The notes beneath the pieces are model-generated. The model worked only from the letters and a program-made list of their open reading frames with translations, made no database searches and was not told the DNA's origin. From contig NZ_CP120416.1 of the NCBI RefSeq assembly GCF_032773895.1, positions 3,098,001 to 3,162,000 of the forward strand: a stretch of DNA of 64,000 nt. The letters run 5' to 3'. This document shows positions 37,545 through 47,380 of this stretch, in pieces. Position numbers and translations under genes: made by a program. Each line of letters opens with the position of its first letter. Position 1 is the first letter of the stretch. This DNA is from Teredinibacter sp. KSP-S5-2 (GTDB lineage: Bacteria; Pseudomonadota; Gammaproteobacteria; Pseudomonadales; Cellvibrionaceae).

Positions 37545-39242
37545 TTACTGACAATTATCTTGCGATAAAGAATAGATGGCGGTGACGGTTCTCCCGCCAT
37601 CGGAATACTCAATAAATGAGCAAAGGTTCTGCAACAAGGCAAGCCCCCTTCCATGGGCATTATCATTTGCTTCCTGCTGGTTGAGATAACGTTGGAAATC
37701 AAAACCATTCCCGGAATCCGTAATGACCAATCTAATCTGGTTTGGCTCGCCCCTTAAATAGGCAATATCCATTTTTATATAGGCATTAGTAATACTATTT
37801 AGCTTTTGCTCTCTCAATTGATAGTAACGCTCAAAACCATCGGCGGATTCTTTTAACCCAGAGTCTAATCCAAGTACCCCGTGTTCCAGCGCATTACTAA
37901 ACAATTCACTGACTATGGTAAAAAATTTATCCTGGTGAATTTCTATTCCCCGAATACAACTGACCAAATCCAACACTTGATGCATTATTTCAGGGTTTTT
38001 CAAATCCTGATTTTCCACATTCATGGAAAAATCCCAGGGAAAAGAACTTGCATTGTAATAATCCTTAGTAACATCAACCAATTCCTGGGTTTCTTTATTT
38101 CGATGTGTTACCGGCCCCGTTAAGATCTCAACAATTGAGATGTCGTCATTCTGCTCCGTCTCACCACAAAACACCTGCACCGCGTCGCGAATCCTATCTA
38201 CCATATTGCCAGAGCCCGCGATCACCATATCTTCCAACCGTTGTAAACCAAACTCTTCTCCATCTGCATTCTGTGCTTCATTTACGCCATCGGTATAGAG
38301 ATAAATTCGGTTTTGTTCAGTGAACTCCAAGATACGAACTTCTTCATCAAACTCTTCTTCACATAACAAACCCAGGGGCATATGAGCAGATTCAATTTTT
38401 TGTAACCTACCTTCAGGTGAAACACAAAGCATATCGTTCATGCCACCAGACCAAACCGTGAGTGACTTTCCAAGATAATCCATATGAATCAGGGTGGCAC
38501 AAAAGAACATATTGGACGGTAGTAATTTGTTTAATCTGGAATTAATTTCAATCACAATTTGTCCGACGCTGACGTGACGAGCCACTTGGGAAAAAAAGAT
38601 CTCTGAAACTGGCAGACTGCCAATCGATGCGGCTAACCCATGCCCGGTAAAATCGCCAACCAAAATATAAACGCCGCCGGAGGGAGACGGACTGACAAGA
38701 ACCAGATCACCATTAAACATGGATGCAGGTGAAGTGTATTTTTGTATATTGTCGCAATAAGTGGTGGTTCGGTTGGCACTATTGAAAACCTGCTCAACAA
38801 CTAAATGCTCCCGATCCATAAGCTGTTTATGAAAAGTCAGCTCAGCGTGTGCCTTCTTAAGATTGTTGTACAGCGCGAGGGAACGACCATGCGCGTTCAC
38901 TTTTGCAATCAGTATGTTTTCATTAACAGGTTTGGGAACGAAATCGTCGCCTCCAGCTTCCAGACATTGCGATACTACATCCGCATCATCCAAGGCGGTG
39001 ACAAATATCACCGGAGTCAAACGCTCTCCAAACCCTGCTTTAATTTTTTGTGTCGCCGTAATGCCATCCATTTCCGGCATGTTGATATCCATTAAAATCA
39101 GATCAATAGACTCGTCAGCGGCAACCAAATCACATGCTTCAATACCATTGGTTGCAAAACAGCACTCATGGTGTTCGTCTTCCAGTATTAACGCCAGTAA
39201 CTCGCGGTTGTACCCGTGGTCATCTACGATCAGTATTTTCAT
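37545..39242 (-). CDS. hsbR: Response regulator with PP2C phosphatase and histidine-kinase-like domain (HsbR-type)
   Basis: 565 aa. Receiver at 1-125 with the phospho-acceptor in LMDINMPEMDG (Asp52). A SpoIIE-type serine phosphatase follows (about 160-380; VGDFTGHGLAASIG, LYTDGVNEAQ, QNDDISI). The C-terminus (about 430-565) is an anti-sigma-like HATPase (SELFSNALEHG, DSGNGFDF). This trio is the HsbR layout of Pseudomonas aeruginosa, which phosphorylates or dephosphorylates HsbA and thereby controls FlgM. It lies 18 bases after the HsbA-like gene. Confidence 0.88.
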   Translation of the reverse strand: MKILIVDDHGYNRELLALILEDEHHECCFATNGIEACDLVAADESIDLILMDINMPEMDGITATQKIKAGFGERLTPVIFVTALDDADVVSQCLEAGGDDFVPKPVNENILIAKVNAHGRSLALYNNLKKAHAELTFHKQLMDREHLVVEQVFNSANRTTTYCDNIQKYTSPASMFNGDLVLVSPSPSGGVYILVGDFTGHGLAASIGSLPVSEIFFSQVARHVSVGQIVIEINSRLNKLLPSNMFFCATLIHMDYLGKSLTVWSGGMNDMLCVSPEGRLQKIESAHMPLGLLCEEEFDEEVRILEFTEQNRIYLYTDGVNEAQNADGEEFGLQRLEDMVIAGSGNMVDRIRDAVQVFCGETEQNDDISIVEILTGPVTHRNKETQELVDVTKDYYNASSFPWDFSMNVENQDLKNPEIMHQVLDLVSCIRGIEIHQDKFFTIVSELFSNALEHGVLGLDSGLKESADGFERYYQLREQKLNSITNAYIKMDIAYLRGEPNQIRLVITDSGNGFDFQRYLNQQEANDNAHGRGLALLQNLCSFIEYSDGGRTVTAIYSLSQDNCQ

Positions 39243-39260
39243 CTCAATGCTCGAGGACGA

Positions 39261-39566
39261 TTACTCGATATCAAATTTTTTATCAAATCGTGAAATCGAA
39301 AAGATTTTCCGTATCTGGTCGTTGGCATTAATGAGTTTTATTTTAATATCCGACGATGAAAAAAAGTTTTTCGCGTTGATCAACATACCCAAAGCAGAGC
39401 TATCCATATAGCGCGTATTGCGAAAGTCGATATACAGAGTCTTACGTCTGAGATCTTTTAAACTTTCATAGCTTTTTCTAAAGCTTTCCACCGCACCAAA
39501 ATCAAAACGCTCACCCAAGGACAAAACGATTTCATTCTCGCTTTTATTGCTAACCACAATACTCAT
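39261..39566 (-). CDS. hsbA: STAS-domain anti-sigma factor antagonist (HsbA-type)
   Basis: 101 aa STAS protein. Strand/helix pattern with YMDSSALGMLI, the serine (Ser56/57) being the expected phosphorylation site. An AGGAG site lies 5 bases before the ATG. In Pseudomonas aeruginosa HsbA binds FlgM or the diguanylate cyclase HsbD according to its phosphorylation state. Here it lies between the chemoreceptor-like gene and hsbR, in one operon. Confidence 0.85.
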   Translation of the reverse strand: MSIVVSNKSENEIVLSLGERFDFGAVESFRKSYESLKDLRRKTLYIDFRNTRYMDSSALGMLINAKNFFSSSDIKIKLINANDQIRKIFSISRFDKKFDIE

Positions 39567-39594
39567 GAGGACTCCTATAAAGCAGTAGCAGGTG

Positions 39595-40752
39595 TTAATA
39601 CAACTCTATATCGCCCGTACTTTTTGGTGATGACGATGCAGAAATATGTGTTACGGGAGGCAGAGCGGACAATCTCGATTGAGTTGACTTGATGAGTTCC
39701 ATCACGTCCTGACCTTCGGTCTTTGAAATATGACAGGCATGAATTACCGCAGTTAATTGTGTGGCTACGGCCACCACCTTTTCTGCCTGCTGGGAAACTC
39801 TATCAGCGGACTGCAACGCTTCGATCGCTCGGAATATCTCCTGATTAATTTCCTCACCAATACTTGCACCTTGGGCAACGCTATCCGTTACTTTTTCATT
39901 TACATGCTCAAGCTCTTTAAGCATGGCATCCAAGTGACCTTTAGCATCTATTGCAATATTCATGTCTAAAGAAGCAATATCCCCTACCACTTCTTCCACA
40001 TTTGTCACTGTGGCTTTAGCCGTTTCTGCACGCTCGCGAATCTGTTCGTTGAGGGCATTAGAATCCTGGGAAAGTTTTCTGACCTCATCTGCAACAACCG
40101 CAAACCCTCGACCTGCTTCGCCCGCTCGTGCCGCTTCAATTGCGGCGTTCAATGCGAGTAGATTGGTTTGGTCAGCAATTCCACGAATGTCACTAATCAG
40201 CACAAACATACCGTCCAAGTGTTTTACCATATCCTGAATGTTGTGGACGGCCTGGACACTTTTATCGCTGATATCAATAAATAGTTTGACGTAGTCATCC
40301 AGAATACTGCCGACTTCATGGGCAAAGCGTTTTAATGATACTTCGGATTTTGCATCAGCATTATTTGATAAACGATCGACGATACCCATCAGTAGATCTT
40401 TTTCGGCATTGGCCGAACTGGATAATCCCTGGAAAGAGTTATGCAACCGCATACTGGAATCTTCGATGGTATGACGAATGTCCATAGCCAAGTCGTTTAG
40501 CCGAAGGCACAGCGGTTCTGCGTGAGATTGAACCTGATCGGAAATCGCGTTCAATTCTCTGGTTATGTCTTCAGATGATGCCTCGGATTCTTCCTGTTCA
40601 TTTTCCTGCTGCATAACCATATAAACAGCCAAACCACCTAATATAAGTATGGTGATTACCGGCACTATACGAGACTCGAACACAAATACTGCACCTATCG
40701 ACAGTAACGTAAATATGACAATCGCTATAATTTTACTGGTTGAGCTCTCCAC
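39595..40752 (-). CDS. Chemoreceptor-like signalling protein without a sensor domain
   Basis: About 385 aa. Two adjacent membrane helices ([34 protein letters not shown]) are followed directly by a cytoplasmic methyl-accepting-type domain. The hairpin tip is intact ([30 protein letters not shown]). No periplasmic domain and no C-terminal NWETF-type CheR tether is seen. I chose the GTG at 40752, preceded by GAGGG at 5 bases, over the GTG at 40764. First gene of the hsbA-hsbR operon, so it may feed that partner switch rather than the Che array. Confidence 0.82.
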   Translation of the reverse strand: MESSTSKIIAIVIFTLLSIGAVFVFESRIVPVITILILGGLAVYMVMQQENEQEESEASSEDITRELNAISDQVQSHAEPLCLRLNDLAMDIRHTIEDSSMRLHNSFQGLSSSANAEKDLLMGIVDRLSNNADAKSEVSLKRFAHEVGSILDDYVKLFIDISDKSVQAVHNIQDMVKHLDGMFVLISDIRGIADQTNLLALNAAIEAARAGEAGRGFAVVADEVRKLSQDSNALNEQIRERAETAKATVTNVEEVVGDIASLDMNIAIDAKGHLDAMLKELEHVNEKVTDSVAQGASIGEEINQEIFRAIEALQSADRVSQQAEKVVAVATQLTAVIHACHISKTEGQDVMELIKSTQSRLSALPPVTHISASSSPKSTGDIELY

Positions 40753-40754
40753 TA

Positions 40755-40894
40755 ATACCCTCACTACTCATCTAATATGTGACTCAAGACGAAAGGACTC
40801 GGCCCATTTCTAGGATGATTCATGTTTAAGGTTAGACGGCACACTATGTTAGCGCCAACAATGGGTCGAGGATTCATCTAGTTAGTGAGGGTAT
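40755..40894. repeat. Inverted repeat covering the start region of the chemoreceptor-like gene
   Basis: ATACCCTCACTA (40755-40766) and TAGTGAGGGTAT (40883-40894) are perfect inverted 12-mers 116 bases apart. The left arm contains the GAGGG ribosome site of the gene beginning at 40752. In the leader RNA the two arms could pair and hide the site. Confidence 0.5.
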
Positions 40895-40943
40895 CGGCGG
40901 CAAAGCCGAAAGGAAGAGAGAAGAGAACCAGGGAGCAGAGAAA

Positions 40944-40965
40944 ATGCCCCCTGATTATCGGGCAT
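40944..40965 (-). terminator. Weak terminator after trpS
   Basis: ATGCCC (40944-40949) pairs with GGGCAT (40960-40965); the minus strand continues TTTTCTC. It lies 5 bases past the trpS stop. Confidence 0.55.
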
Positions 40966-40969
40966 GATG

Positions 40970-41977
40970 TTATGCGAGGCTGTATATTCCAACGGCTTTA
41001 GTCACAGCAGCAAGCAGCGGGGCCGCCTTGTCTCGCGCTTTAGCCGCACCTTCGCGTAGTTTATTTTCCACTAAAGATGGGTCTTCCATCAGCGCATTAT
41101 ATTGTTCGCGCGCATCCGAGATTTCAGCATTAATCAATTCAAATAATTGGCGCTTGGCTTCACCCCAGGCGATCCCATTTTCAAACTCTTTGCGCATGTA
41201 CTCAGTCTGTTCCGCATTGGCAAAAGCCTGCCACACCTGAAATACAGTGGAAGTATCCGGGTCTTTGGGCTCACCTGGCTCTAACAAATTGGTTTTGATT
41301 TTGTTAATGTGTTTTTTAAGCTGTTTTTCGGTAAGGAAAAGCGGAATGGTATTGTTATAGCTCTTACTCATTTTGCGTCCATCCAGCCCCTGCAAAACAG
41401 CGACAGAGTCGTCAACAATCGCTTCTGGCTGCGTAAAGTGCTCACCAAAATGGTGATTAAATCTTCCTGCAATGTCTCTTGCCATTTCAATATGTTGAAT
41501 CTGGTCTTTACCAACGGGAACCTTATGGGCGTTGAACATCAGAATATCTGCCGCCATCAATACCGGGTAGCCAAATAGCCCCATGGTCACACCAAAATCC
41601 GGGTCTTCGCCTTCTTCCTGGTTTTTATCAACAGCCGCTTTGTAGGCATGTGCCCGGTTCATCAACCCCTTGGCGGCCATACAACTCAAAATCCAGTTTA
41701 GCTGTGAGATTTCAGGAACATCAGACTGACGGTAAAAAACAACATTGTCAGTATCCAAACCCAATGCCAGCCAGGTTGCCGCGATTTCTTTGGTTGATTG
41801 GTGTACCTTGGCTGGGTCCTGGCATTTAATCAACGCATGTAAATCTGCCAAAAAATAAAAGGAATCAAACTCCCCGGTTTTGCTTGCCGCAATTGCTGGT
41901 CGAATAGCGCCAACATAATTCCCCAGGTGAGGCGTCCCCGTGGTGGTTATTCCTGTAAGTACGCGTGGTTTTGTCAT
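40970..41977 (-). CDS. trpS: Tryptophanyl-tRNA synthetase
   Basis: Class I synthetase, 335 aa. HIGH-type motif in [12 protein letters not shown] and the KMSKS loop ([12 protein letters not shown]). Usual length and start [14 protein letters not shown]. Single gene with its own terminator. Confidence 0.96.
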   Translation of the reverse strand: MTKPRVLTGITTTGTPHLGNYVGAIRPAIAASKTGEFDSFYFLADLHALIKCQDPAKVHQSTKEIAATWLALGLDTDNVVFYRQSDVPEISQLNWILSCMAAKGLMNRAHAYKAAVDKNQEEGEDPDFGVTMGLFGYPVLMAADILMFNAHKVPVGKDQIQHIEMARDIAGRFNHHFGEHFTQPEAIVDDSVAVLQGLDGRKMSKSYNNTIPLFLTEKQLKKHINKIKTNLLEPGEPKDPDTSTVFQVWQAFANAEQTEYMRKEFENGIAWGEAKRQLFELINAEISDAREQYNALMEDPSLVENKLREGAAKARDKAAPLLAAVTKAVGIYSLA

Positions 41978-42079
41978 TGTTTTATTATCTCAGTATGTGA
42001 CTCAGGGTTTCGTGCAGCGAAACTCCGTTAAAGCAGGAGGCAATAATACGCATTGGGCTAACGATTTCAAATCACCGGA

Positions 42080-43198
42080 TCAAGAACCGGAGATTAACTG
42101 CTCGATTTCTTGCTCATAAGCCGGTTTTAGACGTGCCCAATCATAGTTCGATGGCTTGGCAGATAGCGCCAACTGAGGCAATTCACCCTGCCTGTGCGCC
42201 TGATATAAAGCGTCAAGCTTATTGGCCAGGTCTATGGCCTCATTATCGGGCTTATCCTCAGAAGATACGTAAAAGCAGCAAGGTGGGAATAGCTCGGTGT
42301 AGGCCAATCGATTGGGTACCAAAGGTAAACATCCAGACGCAGCGGCTTCCATAACGGACAAGCCCTGAAAGTCATGCACAGCCGTGGAAAGCACCACATG
42401 TGAACTTGCCAATAGGGCTCGATAATCTTGAAGCGATTCCTGGTAGCCCCATTTCCCCAACCAGCCCCTTTCGCTCAACAACGCCTTGATCTGATCAAAC
42501 TCATCAGGTTGACGGCGAAAAGCCTGCCCGACAACGTGGACAATAAGGTTTCTGTCAGCAGGTATTCGTTGCAACCCATTGAGTAAACGATCCGGCCCTT
42601 TGTCATACTCCCACCGGTGATTCCATATAATTTGGAATTCTTCGTCGCTTTTTTGCTCCCGACAAAACAGTTCACTCTCAATAGGGACCGGTAGGATCAC
42701 CGACTTGTTTTCAATGTCTTCCACCACGCCAGGAGGAACACAATCTGGCATTTTACCTAATAGCGCCCTAGCCCCCTGCATGAAGGTTTGTTGATTAAAG
42801 CCTGTATTAAACGCAACTCTATCCGCACATATCGCGCTGTATATGGAGGTGATTTGTGGCTCTACGCCCGGATGTTGTTGAGCAGATTTCGGGTAGGCAA
42901 ATTGATTCTCATGGAAATACAGTAAGGTTGGCAGTTTCGCCAGGTCAGGAAGCATTCCCCTAAGCGTGGCCAAGTCCGTCATCGAGGTGGCGATAAGGAA
43001 TTCGTACTCACTCACGGAGGACAACTTGGGCTCCATTTTGGCCCAGGTCAGGCTATTCCCCCGAACCCGCCAGCTGAAGTACCTTGGCGGCAGAACACAT
43101 TGAGTCCATTGGTACTCTGGGAGATTATCAACAATCCCTTCACGCCAACGCTTATGGCTCTGCGCATCATAGGCCGACAGTAATAATGCCTTTGTCAT
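42080..43198 (-). CDS. tRNA-queuosine alpha-mannosyltransferase homologue (DUF3524, GT-B)
   Basis: 372 aa GT-B glycosyltransferase. N-terminus MTKALLLSAYDAQSHKRWREGI and the segments YFSWRVRGNSLTW, HENQFAYP and WNHRWEYDKGP match the DUF3524 family, whose animal member QTMAN adds mannose to queuosine in tRNA-Asp. C-terminal nucleotide-sugar part: STAVHDFQGLSVMEAAASGCLPLVPNRLAYTELF. Substrate in bacteria inferred from the family. No partner gene adjacent. Confidence 0.8.
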   Translation of the reverse strand: MTKALLLSAYDAQSHKRWREGIVDNLPEYQWTQCVLPPRYFSWRVRGNSLTWAKMEPKLSSVSEYEFLIATSMTDLATLRGMLPDLAKLPTLLYFHENQFAYPKSAQQHPGVEPQITSIYSAICADRVAFNTGFNQQTFMQGARALLGKMPDCVPPGVVEDIENKSVILPVPIESELFCREQKSDEEFQIIWNHRWEYDKGPDRLLNGLQRIPADRNLIVHVVGQAFRRQPDEFDQIKALLSERGWLGKWGYQESLQDYRALLASSHVVLSTAVHDFQGLSVMEAAASGCLPLVPNRLAYTELFPPCCFYVSSEDKPDNEAIDLANKLDALYQAHRQGELPQLALSAKPSNYDWARLKPAYEQEIEQLISGS

Positions 43199-43287
43199 AA
43201 AATGATAAACCCCAGTCCCCCAAAAGGTCGACTAGGGTCTCAGGTGGAAAAGAAAAACTCAATAGCCTGCGGGGATGTTTGTTCCCG

Positions 43288-44331
43288 CTATTGAACCGAC
43301 TCCGGGCTCTTCAGGATCATAGCTTCGAAACCGGCCTGACATAGTAAATGCGCAGCGATATCTGCACGACTTCCGGCATCATCGGGAACCACATAAATAC
43401 TATTCCCGCCTAGCTCAGACAAGGTGGAACGTAAACGGGATAAAGGCACGTTGATGCTGCCAGGAACATGGTTAACCCGGTACTCCATTGGCATTTTCAC
43501 ATCGATTAACTTATAGGGCTTATCCAGTTTCTCGAGGATACGGTTTTCAACATAGCGTAATACGGGTGATTTGAGTAACGCAGTAAAATCAGCAGAGTTG
43601 AGCCGTTTTAATATGCCACTTCCCATCATGTATACCGATGCGTTGCGCAGTGTTTCCCCCAGCAGCGCCTCTTCACCAAAGTAGTCACCGGGTTTGAGTT
43701 CAAGATCCACACTGCCGAGACGATTAACCACACGGGCCCGGCCTGAGGCGACCACGTAGAAGTAATCTCCTTTTTCCCCTTCTTTAATGACCATTTCGTC
43801 TTTTTTGTAGGTCACATCTTCAAAGCGCAGGAAAAGCTCCTGTACCTGAGTCAAAGGGATACGGGAAAAGAGTGGTGACTGTAACAGGGAAGACATCCAG
43901 TCCCCGGTCTTTTCGTTGATTTCTTCAACGCTAAACTCGCCGGAAGTTTCACCATTAAAGCTCGATTGGGGCGCTGCTGCGGCTGATTGACTCCAGGCAA
44001 CGATACGATCCAGCGCTGCAGTTTCAATGGAGTACACTGTTGCTTTACTGGATTTAACAATCGCGGAGCATCGGGTAGGAGAATCCGGGTTCAAAGTGGA
44101 TTTGGCTCGGTCTTTGTCCTCGGTTAAGGACTCAACGTAATAACTACTATCAATTAGATCAACATGCCCTGACAACAGGAAATAACGCTTTGCAACAGCC
44201 CTGCCGCGCTTGAAGATCATCTCTCCTTTACGGAAGCTTTCCACCGAAATGTGTTTTAGAGCTTCATCGAGATATTCATCATCCAATCCATTGAATGGGA
44301 TGTGGTGTTTGATGGTGTCTTTGTTCAGCAT
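43288..44331 (-). CDS. Double cyclic-nucleotide-binding protein with rhodanese-like tail
   Basis: 347 aa, soluble. The first cNMP-type barrel (about 15-130) is degenerate. The second (about 150-260) has GDYFYVVASGRARV and the phosphate cassette region KPGDYFGEEALLGETLRNASV; the expected Arg-Ala after the Glu is lost or shifted, so nucleotide binding is uncertain. A rhodanese fold follows (about 270-345; LIDVKMPMEYRVNHVPGSINVPL), but the loop reads VPDDAGSR, Asp instead of the catalytic Cys. A regulatory, not enzymatic, role is likely. Confidence 0.78.
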   Translation of the reverse strand: MLNKDTIKHHIPFNGLDDEYLDEALKHISVESFRKGEMIFKRGRAVAKRYFLLSGHVDLIDSSYYVESLTEDKDRAKSTLNPDSPTRCSAIVKSSKATVYSIETAALDRIVAWSQSAAAAPQSSFNGETSGEFSVEEINEKTGDWMSSLLQSPLFSRIPLTQVQELFLRFEDVTYKKDEMVIKEGEKGDYFYVVASGRARVVNRLGSVDLELKPGDYFGEEALLGETLRNASVYMMGSGILKRLNSADFTALLKSPVLRYVENRILEKLDKPYKLIDVKMPMEYRVNHVPGSINVPLSRLRSTLSELGGNSIYVVPDDAGSRADIAAHLLCQAGFEAMILKSPESVQ

Positions 44332-44500
44332 TTACTACTCCAAGGGGGGCTAACCTTTACGGCCAAAACAAATCAAAAAGCATGAGAGATTTGGAGCAGA
44401 GTGTGCTGGATAACCAACCAATTGTCTGAGTAAGAATTCACTAATAAACGGGAACTACCACTCAAAAATTATCACCCCCAAGGTAGAATGAGACGCCAGT

Positions 44501-45796
44501 CTATTTTTTAGGCAATTCCGTAATCAACACGAACTTTTTCAATAATTCCAATAAGTTTTGTGTGTCTTTAGCGCCAGCCAGCTCACGGACGGAATGCATA
44601 GCAAATGTCGGCACACCAATGTCCACCGTTTTGATTCCAATATTAGATGCAGTCAGAGGCCCGATTGTACTGCCACAGCGCATATCAGCACGAGTAACAT
44701 AGGATTGCAAAGGTACTTCAGATTCACCCTGAGCTCCCAACCAACGCAAGAAAGACGAGGTCACGTCGTTGGTGGCATAGCCCTGGTCAGCATCAAATTT
44801 AATTACGGGTCCCTGGTTCAATACCGGTCCGTGTGCCTGATCGTGTTTATCCTTGAAATTCGGGTGAACACCGTGCGCATTATCCACCGAGACCATAAGG
44901 CTGCCACGAATGACACGCTGCCTTTTTTCCGCATCGGGGACCAATCTTTGCAGCCATTCCTGCAACATTGGCCCTTGTGCACCAATATCTGTTCGACTGC
45001 CGACTTCCTCGTGATCGTTACATACCAATACCGCTGTATGCTCTCCGTCAGACGCCGCCAGAGCCTCTGCACCGATATAACAGCTCAATAGATTGTCTAA
45101 CCGAGCACTGGCGATGAATTCTTGATGAATCCCCACAAGTGCTGGAGGCTGTGTGTCATAACAGCAGAGATTAAAATCGAGCACTTCCCTTACGTTAGCC
45201 ACCTTCTGCTCTTCTAACTGCGCCTTTAATAATTGGCGAAAATCAAATTCACTTCCCAACCCAACAATGGGAGACATCTGCGTCTGTGGATTAACAGTGC
45301 GATTTTCATTGGCTGTACGATCCAGATGAATCGCCAGACTGGGAACCGTGGCAACCGGCCGTTTGAAGTCCACCAGAGATGATCCGAGCTTGCCCTGCGT
45401 ATCCAGGTAGCTAACCCGTCCAGCCAGGGATAAATCCCGGTCAAACCAGGGATAAAGCAGCACACCACCGTATACTTCCACACTTAACTGCTGATATCCC
45501 AGCGTGCAAATACCTGGCTGAGGCTTAAGTTTTAAACATGGGCTATCGGTATGCGCACCAATAACGCGAATACCCCCCTCGAGTACCGGTTTTCTTCCTG
45601 CAATAAACGCAATAATTGAGGACCCGGAACGGGAATAAAAATACCCCTGTCCGGGCTGAATATTCCACTCATCCGTTTCATGAAGCTGAATGAAACCTCG
45701 CTCATGGAAAAAAGATTCCAATGATTGAGTTGCATGAAAAGGTGTTGGTGACGCTTGAAGAAAAGCCAACAACGAATGGTTTACATCACTGCTCAT
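44501..45796 (-). CDS. apeB: M18-family aminopeptidase ApeB
   Basis: Zinc-dependent aspartyl-type aminopeptidase, 431 aa. Metal and catalytic residues appear in GAHTDSPCLKLKP, VCNDHEEVGSRTDIGAQGP, SVDNAHGVHPNFKDKHDQAHGP and the C-terminal TFAMHSVRELAGAKD. Upstream is uppP on the same strand at about 30 bases; co-transcription is possible. Confidence 0.94.
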   Translation of the reverse strand: MSSDVNHSLLAFLQASPTPFHATQSLESFFHERGFIQLHETDEWNIQPGQGYFYSRSGSSIIAFIAGRKPVLEGGIRVIGAHTDSPCLKLKPQPGICTLGYQQLSVEVYGGVLLYPWFDRDLSLAGRVSYLDTQGKLGSSLVDFKRPVATVPSLAIHLDRTANENRTVNPQTQMSPIVGLGSEFDFRQLLKAQLEEQKVANVREVLDFNLCCYDTQPPALVGIHQEFIASARLDNLLSCYIGAEALAASDGEHTAVLVCNDHEEVGSRTDIGAQGPMLQEWLQRLVPDAEKRQRVIRGSLMVSVDNAHGVHPNFKDKHDQAHGPVLNQGPVIKFDADQGYATNDVTSSFLRWLGAQGESEVPLQSYVTRADMRCGSTIGPLTASNIGIKTVDIGVPTFAMHSVRELAGAKDTQNLLELLKKFVLITELPKK

Positions 45797-45824
45797 GTTT
45801 ATTCCAACGTGATAACTTACTGTT

Positions 45825-46625
45825 TTATGCGATCAAAACAAGGCCAATTAATATCGCACCTAAAATCAACCGATAAATAACAAAAGGCAACATACCGATT
45901 CGGTTAATAAAGCTTAAAAAGTAATGAATACAAAGATAAGCACTTACCGCCGAAATCGCTACCCCCAAACCAATACTCGTCCAATCTACATTCGGCTCAT
46001 TAATTAAACCGAGGCCTTTGTAGCCACCGCTCAATAAAATAATAGGAATGGAGAGGAGAAATGAAAATCGAGCTGCTTCGGTTCGCTGAAAACCGATAAG
46101 CAACGCAGCAGTAATTGTAATCCCTGAACGAGATGTACCGGGAATCAAAGCTAAAGCCTGGAAACAACCAATATAGACAGCCAAAAAGAATGTCATTTCA
46201 GCCAGAGTCTTTTTACCTGAGTAATGATGATCCGACCACCCTAACAACAAACCAAAGCCGATAGTTGTTGCCGCTATCACCGCAATGCTTCGCAAGTTTG
46301 ATTCAATGAAATCATCGAAGGCCAAACCCGCAAGTGCTGCCGGAATGGTCGCTAAAGCAATACACCAGGCAAGGTTGGATTCGGTAGTGGCTTCTCGAGT
46401 AATAAGTGATTTCCCCCAACCACCGACGATATCAAAAATATCGTTACGGAAATACACCATGACCGCAATCAACGTCCCAACATGCACAGCCACATCAAAT
46501 GCCAAGCCCTGGTCTGGCCAGCCTAAAAGCTCCGCAGGCAGAATTAAGTGCGCCGAACTCGATATAGGCAAAAACTCAGTAATTCCCTGAATTAACGCCA
46601 AAACAATAATATGTAATAACTCCAT
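45825..46625 (-). CDS. uppP: Undecaprenyl-diphosphatase UppP (BacA)
   Basis: Integral membrane enzyme recycling the lipid carrier of peptidoglycan. QGITEFLPISSSAHLIL and PGTSRSGITITAALLIGF are the family signatures; seven to eight membrane helices. 266 aa. Stands before apeB. Confidence 0.95.
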   Translation of the reverse strand: MELLHIIVLALIQGITEFLPISSSAHLILPAELLGWPDQGLAFDVAVHVGTLIAVMVYFRNDIFDIVGGWGKSLITREATTESNLAWCIALATIPAALAGLAFDDFIESNLRSIAVIAATTIGFGLLLGWSDHHYSGKKTLAEMTFFLAVYIGCFQALALIPGTSRSGITITAALLIGFQRTEAARFSFLLSIPIILLSGGYKGLGLINEPNVDWTSIGLGVAISAVSAYLCIHYFLSFINRIGMLPFVIYRLILGAILIGLVLIA

Positions 46626-46675
46626 TCTTCCCCCAAAAGCACTGACGATTTTAAATGACTCAAGCTAGCAAATGT

Positions 46676-47380
46676 TTATGACTGCCTTATTCTTTTTCGC
46701 TTTTCCCAAGTTATTTCGTTGCGCAAATAGAGCGGTTCAACTTTTTCCGGGGCAATTGTTCGCGTTTTATATAATTGTTTTTGTAACACAAGCTCGATGG
46801 CGGATTGAGCAAGTGGATAAGCAGTAGTATTTTTAGTTATTGTTAATGGGTTTAAATCATCCAGTTTCCATCCGTGACCAACACCCATCATAGTAGTACT
46901 TCTCTCGTTATCTTTTACGTAGTCCATAAGTTCTTGTGGATGGCTCACACAAGCAGCTGAGATCTCGCCTACGAGTCCATCGTTCCCTTTCTCCATAGCA
47001 CTCCAATAGACTTCGCCCATACGCGCATCTAATGCGGGCAGCAATATATCCCCGGAATTAACCTGTTCGACATAAGGTTGTACCAAAACTTCCAATGAAG
47101 ACACGGTTACCAGCGGAACAGATAACGCATAAGCTAACCCCTGGGCAACACCAATACCGATTCTAATGCCGGTGAAAGAACCAGGCCCGATAGATAAAAC
47201 AATCGCATCCAGCACCGATTTTTGACACCCCGCCTTATTCATTAGTGAATCAATTGCGGGTAGTAACCAATCAGCATGGGACCGGGGAGAATCGGAAAAC
47301 TCGGAATGGGTATTGCCGTCGGCCAACAGTGCCACAGAACAAACTTCAGTCGATGATTCAATTGCCAGCAGGTTATTCAT
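46676..47380 (-). CDS. tsaB: tRNA threonylcarbamoyladenosine protein TsaB
   Basis: Partner of TsaD in t6A37 synthesis. ASKHA fold: LLAIESSTEVCSVAL, then LSIGPGSFTGIRIGIGVAQGLAYA and LLPALDARMGEVYW. 234 aa. It lies 50 bases upstream of uppP. Confidence 0.94.
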   Translation of the reverse strand: MNNLLAIESSTEVCSVALLADGNTHSEFSDSPRSHADWLLPAIDSLMNKAGCQKSVLDAIVLSIGPGSFTGIRIGIGVAQGLAYALSVPLVTVSSLEVLVQPYVEQVNSGDILLPALDARMGEVYWSAMEKGNDGLVGEISAACVSHPQELMDYVKDNERSTTMMGVGHGWKLDDLNPLTITKNTTAYPLAQSAIELVLQKQLYKTRTIAPEKVEPLYLRNEITWEKRKRIRQS

